This document shows, in pieces, positions 1 to 5,371 of a stretch of 5,371 nt of DNA. The position numbers were made by a program, and so were the translations under genes. Numbering within the stretch: the first letter of the stretch is position 1; every line of letters starts with the position of its first letter. The stretch comes from Candidatus Saccharicenans sp. GTDB lineage: Bacteria; Acidobacteriota; Aminicenantia; Aminicenantales; Saccharicenantaceae. Under the pieces are notes generated by a model. That model made no database searches. It was given only the letters and a program-made list of their open reading frames with translations, and was not told the DNA's origin. The stretch is taken from contig JANLGB010000055.1 of assembly GCA_024653405.1 (NCBI GenBank), positions 6,745 through 12,115 on the forward strand. Direction: 5' to 3'.

Positions 1-141
1 AAAAATCTCCAGGCCAACAGCCCTTCCCCGAAAGACCAAAAAGTTTATCCAGATGACCGGAAATATCTTTTCTCCCTGGCTATTCTTTTAGCCCGGATAG
101 TCAGGACCCTTCCGAATGATTTCTCCAAGGAGGAGGTCTAG
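1..141 (+). CDS. C-terminal fragment of an unrecognised protein (partial, 5' end off the window)
   Basis: The frame starting at base 1 stays open for 46 codons and ends in TAG at 139-141, two bases before the symporter start. The other two forward frames close earlier (stops near 58 and 89). The translation has a charged stretch containing VYPDDRKY, then a hydrophobic/basic helix-like segment (LFSLAILLARIVRTLP), then the acidic end NDFSKEEV. This resembles a genuine C-terminal helix, but I do not recognise the family. Its last four sense codons (AAG GAG GAG GTC) form the ribosome binding site of the next gene, which suggests tight operon packing and possible translational coupling. A run of 46 open codons can occur by chance, so this is a probable gene end, not a certain one. 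Confidence 0.5.
   Translation, partial: KNLQANSPSPKDQKVYPDDRKYLFSLAILLARIVRTLPNDFSKEEV
127..137 (+). promoter_or_regulatory. Strong ribosome binding site of the symporter gene
   Basis: AAGGAGGAGGT is an extended match to the 16S rRNA anti-Shine-Dalgarno sequence. The AGGAGGT at 131-137 lies 6 bases before ATG at 144, which supports that start over the second ATG at 147. The site falls inside the last codons (Lys-Glu-Glu-Val) of the upstream open frame. Confidence 0.85.
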
Positions 142-143
142 CC

Positions 144-1898
144 ATGATGCTCAAGGCCGTAGACTGGATTGTAATTGCTGGCTACTTCGGACTCATTATC
201 GGCATAGCCTGGTGGACCATCAAGCGCCACAAAGAAAAGACCACCGACCAGTACTTCCTGGCCGGTCGTCACCTGGGCTGGTTCATCGTCGGGGCTTCAA
301 TCTTCGCCTCCAACATTGGCTCGGAACACCTGGTCGGCCTGGCCGGTTCCGGGGCCACCGACGGCGTGGCCATGGCCCATTACGAACTCCACGCCTGGTG
401 CCTGCTGGTGCTGGCCTGGGTCATGGTCCCGTTTTACATGCGGTCGCGGGTGTTCACCATGCCCGAATTCCTGGAGCGCCGGTTTTCGCCTTCGGCCCGG
501 ACAGTTCTTTCGGCCATTTCCCTGGTGGCCTACGTCCTGACCAAGATTGCAGTCGGAGTGTTTGCTGGCGGGGTGGTCTTCTCGGTGTTGCTACCAGAAG
601 TACACTGGTTCGGGCTGGATAGCTTCTGGATCGGCTCTTTCCTGGTGATCATCATCACCGGCATTTACACCGTGCTCGGCGGGCTCAGCGCCGTGGCCTA
701 CACCGAAGCCATCCAGACCATCGTCCTGATCATCGGTTCAGCCCTGGTAACGATTTTCGGACTGAAAGTCTTAGGCGGCTGGTCCGAACTGCGGTCAATT
801 GTCGGCTCCGAAATGTTCAATCTGTGGAAACCGTTGGTGCCTCACGGTCTGGCCGGCACCTGGGCCCCGGTGAAGGAAGCCGGGCGCATGGCTTGGTACT
901 TTAATGATAATTATCCCTGGCTGGGGATGCTGTTCTGCGCCCCGATCATCGGCCTCTGGTACTGGTGCACTGATCAGTATATCGTCCAGCGGGCCCTAGC
1001 CGCCAAAAACGAAACTCAGGCCCGGCGCGGCTCTATTGCTGCCTCCTACTTCAAGCTCTTGCCGGTCTTCATTTTTATTATTCCCGGAATCATCTGCTAC
1101 GGGCTGGCCCTGAGCGGCAAAATCCCGGCCCTGCAGGAGCAGCTCATCGGGCCCAATGGCCAGATTATCAGGGACCAGGCCCAGCAGGCCTTCCCTCTGA
1201 TGGTGGCTTATGTGCTGCCAGTCGGCGTCAGGGGCATCGTGGTGGCCGGGTTGCTAGCAGCCCTGATGAGTTCGCTGGCCGGAGTCTTTAACGCTTCTTC
1301 TACCTTGTTCACCATAGACTTCTATTCACGTATAAAGAAGAACATTTCCCAGGAACGCCTGGTCAGGGTGGGACGGATCGCCACCACGGTCATGGTTTTA
1401 ATCGGCCTGGCCTGGCTGCCGGTAATCAGGGGCGGCAAAGGTCTTTATGATTACCTGCAGGGCGTTCAGTCCTACCTGGCCCCACCGATTTTTGTGGTTT
1501 TCTTCGCCGGGATTCTCAACAAGCGTCTGAACGCCAAGGGCTGCCTGGCCGCCCTGTCCACCGGTTTTATTCTCGGATTATTCCGTCTGGCTATCGACAC
1601 CCCGGTCAAGCTCATTCCAGGTTTCAAATATACCGAGGGCTCGGTTCTCTGGATCATCAATAATATTTACTTCCAGTATTATAGCCTGTTCATCTTCCTG
1701 GTAACGATAGCCGTGATTTACGCCGTGAGCTACGCCACGGAAAAACCGGATGAGCAAAAAATCACGGGCTTGACCTTCGGCACCGTTACCCCAGAGCAGA
1801 GGCAGGCCACGCGGGCCAGCTGGAGCCACTGGGATGTGGTGGCCTCGGCCATAGTGCTGCTGCTGATCCTGGCCGCTTATCTCTATTTCACCGGCTGA
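144..1898 (+). CDS. Sodium:solute symporter, SGLT-like (SSS / SLC5 family)
   Basis: Predicted inner-membrane secondary transporter that couples sodium entry to uptake of a sugar or related solute. The 584 residues give about 14 hydrophobic segments (for example 7-24, 45-66, 82-99, 160-178, 185-207, 300-322, 408-428, 563-582), as expected for the LeuT-fold SSS family; vSGLT is slightly shorter. The family signature region is YTVLGGLSA at 175-183. Against known SGLT structures recalled from memory, sugar-site residues align as N57, H62, E81, Y273, W274, K304 and Q439, and sodium (Na2) residues as A55, I58, A373, S376 and S377. The blocks FASNIGSEH (54-62) and LWYWCTDQ (271-278) look closer to animal SGLT than to vSGLT. 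The position of the vSGLT/SGLT1 Asp189/Asp204 is Glu188. The start is set by the ribosome binding site at 127-137. The family is secure; the exact substrate (glucose, galactose, inositol or other) is inferred. Confidence 0.96.
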   Translation: MMLKAVDWIVIAGYFGLIIGIAWWTIKRHKEKTTDQYFLAGRHLGWFIVGASIFASNIGSEHLVGLAGSGATDGVAMAHYELHAWCLLVLAWVMVPFYMRSRVFTMPEFLERRFSPSARTVLSAISLVAYVLTKIAVGVFAGGVVFSVLLPEVHWFGLDSFWIGSFLVIIITGIYTVLGGLSAVAYTEAIQTIVLIIGSALVTIFGLKVLGGWSELRSIVGSEMFNLWKPLVPHGLAGTWAPVKEAGRMAWYFNDNYPWLGMLFCAPIIGLWYWCTDQYIVQRALAAKNETQARRGSIAASYFKLLPVFIFIIPGIICYGLALSGKIPALQEQLIGPNGQIIRDQAQQAFPLMVAYVLPVGVRGIVVAGLLAALMSSLAGVFNASSTLFTIDFYSRIKKNISQERLVRVGRIATTVMVLIGLAWLPVIRGGKGLYDYLQGVQSYLAPPIFVVFFAGILNKRLNAKGCLAALSTGFILGLFRLAIDTPVKLIPGFKYTEGSVLWIINNIYFQYYSLFIFLVTIAVIYAVSYATEKPDEQKITGLTFGTVTPEQRQATRASWSHWDVVASAIVLLLILAAYLYFTG

Positions 1899-1907
1899 TT
1901 TCAAAAA

Positions 1908-1981
1908 GGTGGCGGCAGACCGCCCCGGACCGCCTCCCAGGTCTTCTGGCGACGAGCAATGAGGGGCCATTTTTTCTGCCG
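1908..1981 (+). terminator. Possible transcription terminator or attenuator-like structured RNA between the two genes
   Basis: Directly after the symporter stop there are several inverted repeats. GCCCC (1922-1926) pairs with GGGGC (1963-1967) just before a run of six T (1970-1975), a terminator-like arrangement with a long loop that itself holds CCAGG/TCTGG (1937-1941/1945-1949). CGGCAGA (1913-1919) pairs with TCTGCCG (1975-1981) outside these. A competing hairpin pairs GGTGGCGG (1908-1915) with CCGCCTCC (1930-1937), with one mismatch. The stem next to the T-run is only 5 bp, so this is weaker than a classic intrinsic terminator. The arms were identified by eye, without energy calculation. 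Confidence 0.3.
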
Positions 1982-2013
1982 GCCACAAAATAAGCCGGAG
2001 CGGAAAATTGAGA

Positions 2014-2041
2014 TTGACCGGGTTAGTTAAACTCGGATAAA
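2014..2041 (+). promoter_or_regulatory. Possible sigma-70-type promoter for the S9 peptidase gene
   Basis: TTGACC at 2014-2019 matches five of six -35 consensus bases, and GATAAA at 2036-2041 matches four of six -10 bases, with a 16-base spacer. The surrounding 2001-2060 stretch is much richer in A+T than the gene before it, as expected of a promoter region. Transcription would begin close to 2048, leaving a short leader before the start at 2075. The -10 match is modest and the host's promoter preferences are unknown. Confidence 0.35.
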
Positions 2042-2062
2042 AGATAAATCATATGTGAATTC

Positions 2063-2070
2063 AGGGAGGA
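2063..2070 (+). promoter_or_regulatory. Ribosome binding site of the S9 peptidase gene
   Basis: AGGGAGGA contains GGAGG at 2065-2069, five bases before ATG at 2075. This fixes the start, and the following residues form a sensible export signal. The nearby ATG at 2053 is out of frame and has no comparable site. Confidence 0.8.
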
Positions 2071-2074
2071 CGAG

Positions 2075-4996
2075 ATGACCGACACCGCTCTTAAGAAAAA
2101 ATGGCCCTTTCTGGCTGTAATCATCCTGATTCTTTTTGTTTCAGCCCCGGGCCAGATTGCCAAGAAACCAATAAACTACGATGTCTATGACTCCTGGAAA
2201 TCCATCCAGGGGACCAAACTGAGCAGCGATGGACGCTGGCTGGTTTATGCCCTGGTGCCGGGAGAAGGCGACCCGGAACTGGTCGTTCTGGACCTGCAAA
2301 CCGGGAATGAAAATCGCTACCCGCGCGGCCGCGACGCAGTTTTCTCGGCCGACGACAAGTTCGTGGTTTATACCATCGTTCCGCCCAAAGCCGAAGTGGA
2401 TAAAGCTAAAAAGGAAAAGAAGAAACCGGAAGAACAGCCAAAAAACGGCCTGGGCCTGATCAACCTGCAAACTGGCCAGCAGGTCACGGTCGACCGCGTC
2501 AAAAGCTTCAAGCTGCCTGAAGATTCGGGCCGCTACATCGCTTACCTGCTGGAACCGCCGCTACCTAAGGACAATGACCAAGCCAAAAAAGGAGAAGAAT
2601 CAGAAGGAGCAAAAAAAGAACCAGAGGTAAAACCAGCAGAAAAGAAAGAAACCGAAGTGAAACCCGAGCCAAAAACACAGGAGAAGAAAGAGGGCAAGAA
2701 GCCGGAAAAGAAAAAGGAACCGGGAACTGAACTGGTCATCAGAAACCTTGAGACGAATGAGACGATTTCCGTTCAGGAAGTTTCAGGGTACACTTGGTCC
2801 CAAAACGGCCGCTACCTGGCCTATGCTGTCTCTTCCAAGAAACCGGAAAATGACGGCGCTTTTCTGCTTCAGCCTGATACTTCCCAAACCATAACCTTGC
2901 TTAAGGGTCAAGGGCATTACTCCGGTCTGGCTTTTGATGAAAAAGGTCAAAAGCTGGCTTTTCTTAGCGACCGCGATGCTTACCAGGAAAAAGTCTCCCC
3001 TTACCGGCTTTATTTCTGGCAAGAAAACATGAAAGAAGCCGCGGAAATCGCCGGGCCAAAAACAACGGCACTACCGGCAAAAACCAGCCCGAGTGAAAAC
3101 CGCGTGCCTTTTTTCTCTAAAGACGGAACTCTTCTTTTCTTTGGCTATGCTCCGGTTCCAGAGCCCGCACCCGAAGAAGCACCTGAACCGGTCAAAGTCG
3201 ACATCTGGAGCTGGACCGACCCAGAATTGCAGCCAATGCAGAAAGTCAGGGCGGAGGAAGAAAAAAAGAGAACTTTTTTAGCTGTCGGCCATTTGAACAC
3301 CAAAGAGAGAAAAATCATCACCCTTGGTTCTGAAGATTTGCCAGACATCAGGCTTGCAGATGACGGGCAAAAAGCCCTCGGCCTTAACAACCGGCCCTAC
3401 CGTCAGTTGGTTTCTTGGGACAGAGAGTATGCTGATTATTACTTGGTCGACCTGAAAACCGGCCAGAAAACAAAAATTCTGGAAAAGTTTCCCAATTCCG
3501 TTAGCTTTTCTCCCGGGGCAAATTATCTGGTTTTTTACGATGATAACGTTAACGCTTGGTTTAGCTATCGACTGTCTGATGGCAAAAAATTCGACCTGAC
3601 TTCCAGGCTGGGTGTTAATTTCTTCCGCGAGGAGTGGGATACGCCAAACGAGCCCCCAGCCTACGGCCTGGCCGGTTGGACAGAGAACGAGGGCTCGGTC
3701 CTGATTTATGACCGCTATGATATCTGGGAAATAAAACCAGACGGCAGCTCAGCTCGGCTGCTGACGGGAAATTTGGGACGGGAGAACAAACTCTTTTTGC
3801 GCTACCTGAAGCTTGACCCCGAGGAAAAGGCTATTTCGCTGAAAAAGCCTCTTCTCCTTTCAGCTTTTGATGAAGCCACCAAGGCTACTGGCTTTTACCG
3901 GCTGGAACCGCAGAAAAATTCCAAGCCAGAACGATTAATCTACCAGCCGAAGATGCTCAGCAGGTTACAAAAAGCTAAACAAGCGGAAAAGTATGTTTTT
4001 ACCATCCAGACTTTCGAAGAATTCCCTGACCTCTGGGTGAGCGGCCCTGATTTCCAGGACCTCAAAAAAGTAAGTCAGGCCAACCCCCGGCAAGCTAATT
4101 ACCTGTGGGGCAAAGCAGAGCTGATCACCTACCTGAACGCTGATGGAAAAGAACTTAAGGCGGTGCTCATCAAGCCTGAAAATTTTGACCCAAACCAGAA
4201 GTACCCGCTGCTGGTCTACATCTACGAACGCCTGAGCGACCAGCTCCACCGTTACTATCCACCAGGCCCTGGCACCAACATTAATTTCACCCGCTATGTC
4301 TCTAACGGTTACGTTATTTTGATGCCTGACATCGTCTATGAGGTAGGATATCCGGGGCTGAGTGCTCTTAAGTGTGTGTTGCCAGCCGTAGAAAAAGTTA
4401 TCAGCTTAGGTTTTATCGACCCCAAAAGAATAGGTATCCAAGGACATAGCTGGGGCGGTTATCAGATTACTTATTTAATTACCCGGACGAACATTTTCGC
4501 CGCTTGTGAAGCGGGGGCAGCTGTTTCCAACATGGTCAGCGCCTACGGCGGAATACGCTGGGGAACGGGCATGTCTCGGGCTTTCCAGTATGAGAAGACC
4601 CAGAGCCGCATCGGCAGCCCGCCATGGGAAAGAGCTGTGCGGTTCATCGAAAATTCGCCCCTTTTCTGGGTGGAAAGAGTCCAGACTCCTTACCTGACCA
4701 TTCACAATGACGAAGACGATGCTGTGCCCTGGTACCAAGGCATAGAATTTTTTACAGCTATGCGACGGCTCGGTAAGCCGGCCTGGATGTTTGTTTTTAA
4801 TGGCGAAAAGCATGGCTTGCGCCAGCGGGAAAACCAGAAATACTGGACAATCCACCTGGATGAATTTTTTGACCATTACTTGAAGGGTGCACCTGAGCCA
4901 GACTGGATGAAAAAAGGCGTAAGTTATCTTGAGCGCGGAAAAAGGGATGTCTCAGTCTATTACCAGCCAAAAGAAGAAAAGCAAATTAACAATTAA
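2075..4996 (+). CDS. Exported S9 family (prolyl oligopeptidase-like) serine peptidase
   Basis: Predicted serine peptidase acting on peptides outside the cytoplasm. Residues 7-9 are KKK, followed by a hydrophobic core at about 10-23, so the N-terminus is a Sec signal or an uncleaved membrane anchor; a clean cleavage site is not obvious (VSA is followed by Pro). Residues about 35-670 form a beta-propeller, seen as repeated D/N-G-x-x-L-x-Y strands (53-58, 93-99, 244-250, 290-296, 350-357, 479-488). Residues about 675-935 are the alpha/beta-hydrolase domain: nucleophile S792 in GHSWGGY (codon 4448-4450), D881 in HNDEDDAV (codon 4715-4717) and H913 in GEKHG (codon 4811-4813), all intact and in S9 order. 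At 973 residues it is longer than the usual roughly 700, mainly because of Lys/Glu/Pro-rich insertions at 104-123, 162-217 and 359-373. A charged tail follows 936. Substrate preference (post-proline, acyl-aminoacyl or other) cannot be read from the sequence. Confidence 0.95.
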   Translation: MTDTALKKKWPFLAVIILILFVSAPGQIAKKPINYDVYDSWKSIQGTKLSSDGRWLVYALVPGEGDPELVVLDLQTGNENRYPRGRDAVFSADDKFVVYTIVPPKAEVDKAKKEKKKPEEQPKNGLGLINLQTGQQVTVDRVKSFKLPEDSGRYIAYLLEPPLPKDNDQAKKGEESEGAKKEPEVKPAEKKETEVKPEPKTQEKKEGKKPEKKKEPGTELVIRNLETNETISVQEVSGYTWSQNGRYLAYAVSSKKPENDGAFLLQPDTSQTITLLKGQGHYSGLAFDEKGQKLAFLSDRDAYQEKVSPYRLYFWQENMKEAAEIAGPKTTALPAKTSPSENRVPFFSKDGTLLFFGYAPVPEPAPEEAPEPVKVDIWSWTDPELQPMQKVRAEEEKKRTFLAVGHLNTKERKIITLGSEDLPDIRLADDGQKALGLNNRPYRQLVSWDREYADYYLVDLKTGQKTKILEKFPNSVSFSPGANYLVFYDDNVNAWFSYRLSDGKKFDLTSRLGVNFFREEWDTPNEPPAYGLAGWTENEGSVLIYDRYDIWEIKPDGSSARLLTGNLGRENKLFLRYLKLDPEEKAISLKKPLLLSAFDEATKATGFYRLEPQKNSKPERLIYQPKMLSRLQKAKQAEKYVFTIQTFEEFPDLWVSGPDFQDLKKVSQANPRQANYLWGKAELITYLNADGKELKAVLIKPENFDPNQKYPLLVYIYERLSDQLHRYYPPGPGTNINFTRYVSNGYVILMPDIVYEVGYPGLSALKCVLPAVEKVISLGFIDPKRIGIQGHSWGGYQITYLITRTNIFAACEAGAAVSNMVSAYGGIRWGTGMSRAFQYEKTQSRIGSPPWERAVRFIENSPLFWVERVQTPYLTIHNDEDDAVPWYQGIEFFTAMRRLGKPAWMFVFNGEKHGLRQRENQKYWTIHLDEFFDHYLKGAPEPDWMKKGVSYLERGKRDVSVYYQPKEEKQINN
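2558..2725 (+). repeat. Low-complexity Lys/Glu/Pro-rich tract inside the S9 peptidase
   Basis: This segment encodes residues 162-217, almost entirely Lys, Glu and Pro with some Gly, Thr, Ser and Ala, including two copies of EVKP (184-187 and 194-197). The plus strand is strongly purine-biased, with A runs of six (2585-2590) and seven (2611-2617). It interrupts a propeller blade between the strand ending YLLEPP and the strand ELVIRNLET. It is probably a disordered, solvent-exposed loop. The region is prone to sequencing or replication slippage, but the frame stays intact through to the catalytic domain. Confidence 0.85.
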
Positions 4997-5030
4997 GTAA
5001 AACAAACAGTTGCTAAAAAATCAGCTAACT

Positions 5031-5371
5031 TCAAGATGGCTTGTTCATCGAGGTGCCGGAGATAATTTTTATGGCTAAGCAGTCATAGACCAGACGGCCT
5101 TTCTGGTAAACCGCCACCGACCTTTTCATTACTCTCCAGCCACCGTTCTGGTAAAGCCCGTCTTTTTCCAGCCTCTCGATTAAATCCGGCGCTTTTTCTA
5201 AATAGTCCGCGACCGCGGGGTTCTGGGCCAGAATCAGCGGCTTGAGGTCAGGCCCGGCGATGATACTCACTGGTTCAATAATCATGTTGCTGAGCTCAGG
5301 CAGCGGCTGGACCAGACCAGCCGGCTTGGTTTGTAGCGTGATCATCCTGGCTCGGACATCTGGCGTAGCTG
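5031..5371 (-). CDS. C-terminal part of an unrecognised protein (partial, 5' end off the window)
   Basis: On the minus strand the frame is open from the window edge to TGA at 5033-5031, giving at least 112 residues. A Met lies at 5345-5343, but the frame continues upstream through codons for TPDVRAR and no good ribosome binding site precedes that Met, so the true start is probably outside the window. The visible part has a hydrophobic/proline-rich stretch (LVQPLPELSNMIIEPVSIIA), an amphipathic acidic helix (VADYLEKAPDLIERLEKDG), then short strand-like segments around GGWRVMKRSVAVYQ and LVYDCLAIKII, and a polar tail. There is no membrane segment or catalytic motif that I recognise, and I cannot name the family. 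It converges on the S9 peptidase gene with a 34-base gap, so the two are transcribed separately. Confidence 0.6.
   Translation of the reverse strand, partial: ATPDVRARMITLQTKPAGLVQPLPELSNMIIEPVSIIAGPDLKPLILAQNPAVADYLEKAPDLIERLEKDGLYQNGGWRVMKRSVAVYQKGRLVYDCLAIKIISGTSMNKPS

Noticed and set aside
116..622. A 168-codon plus-strand open frame overlapping the symporter start
   Set aside because: It lies in another frame of the GC-rich symporter gene, is rich in Arg, Pro and Gly as frame shadows usually are, and has no ribosome binding site of its own. The symporter frame has clear family motifs.
1578..1988. A 136-codon minus-strand open frame across the symporter 3' end and the intergenic gap
   Set aside because: It is mostly antisense to the symporter coding sequence and shows no recognisable domain. 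The part in the gap is too short to support a gene.
2050..2062. Adjacent CATATG and GAATTC, resembling a cloning polylinker
   Set aside because: Two six-base sites close together occur by chance, and the flanking sequence runs naturally into a ribosome binding site and a native gene start, with no vector-like sequence.
2611..2617. A7 run in the slippery register (A AAA AAA) that could allow a -1 ribosomal frameshift
   Set aside because: The -1 frame ends at TGA 2728-2730 with a Lys/Arg-rich tail and no domain, and I see no stimulatory hairpin after it. It is best explained as a by-product of the Lys-rich tract.
4475..4876. A 133-codon minus-strand open frame inside the peptidase catalytic domain
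   Set aside because: It is antisense to the most conserved part of the S9 peptidase, including the Asp and His of the triad, and has no domain or start signal.
5009..5029. Small imperfect hairpin GTTGCT/AGCTAAC between the convergent stop codons, as a shared terminator
   Set aside because: The stem is only six A+T-containing pairs with a bulge, and neither side has a following T-run beyond the A6 in the loop, so it is too weak to call.

Overview
The window holds two complete plus-strand genes flanked by two fragments that run off the edges. It reads as ordinary bacterial chromosome: there is no rRNA, tRNA, CRISPR array, transposase or phage gene. The paired presence of an SGLT-type sodium/sugar symporter and a large exported S9 (prolyl-oligopeptidase family) peptidase with Lys/Glu-rich insertions would fit a heterotrophic, peptide- and sugar-using bacterium such as Candidatus Aminicenantes or another Acidobacteriota-like lineage. 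That placement is inference from gene style only; no phylogenetic marker is present. Strong AGGAGG ribosome binding sites precede both complete genes.

Layout. Positions 1-141 are open in one frame and probably encode the C-terminal 46 residues of an unrecognised upstream protein, whose stop lies two bases before the next start. Positions 144-1898 encode a 584-residue sodium:solute symporter (SSS/SLC5 family) whose sugar- and sodium-site residues follow the glucose transporter pattern. A 176-base gap (1899-2074) contains GC-rich inverted repeats that can fold in two mutually exclusive ways, a T-run, a possible promoter and a ribosome binding site. Positions 2075-4996 encode a 973-residue exported or membrane-anchored S9 peptidase with a beta-propeller and a C-terminal alpha/beta-hydrolase domain carrying an intact Ser-Asp-His triad. 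After 34 bases, a convergent minus-strand gene (5031 to beyond 5371) gives the C-terminal part of an unrecognised protein.

The symporter and peptidase could both serve nutrient capture (uptake of a sugar-like solute; breakdown of peptides outside the cytoplasm), but the gap between them and their different base composition give no firm evidence that they work together. No new kind of system is evident. The points most worth a second look are the charged insertions that recur at the same place in three propeller blades, the alternative RNA folds in the gap, the ribosome binding site embedded in the upstream gene's last codons, and the near-complete SGLT sugar site.
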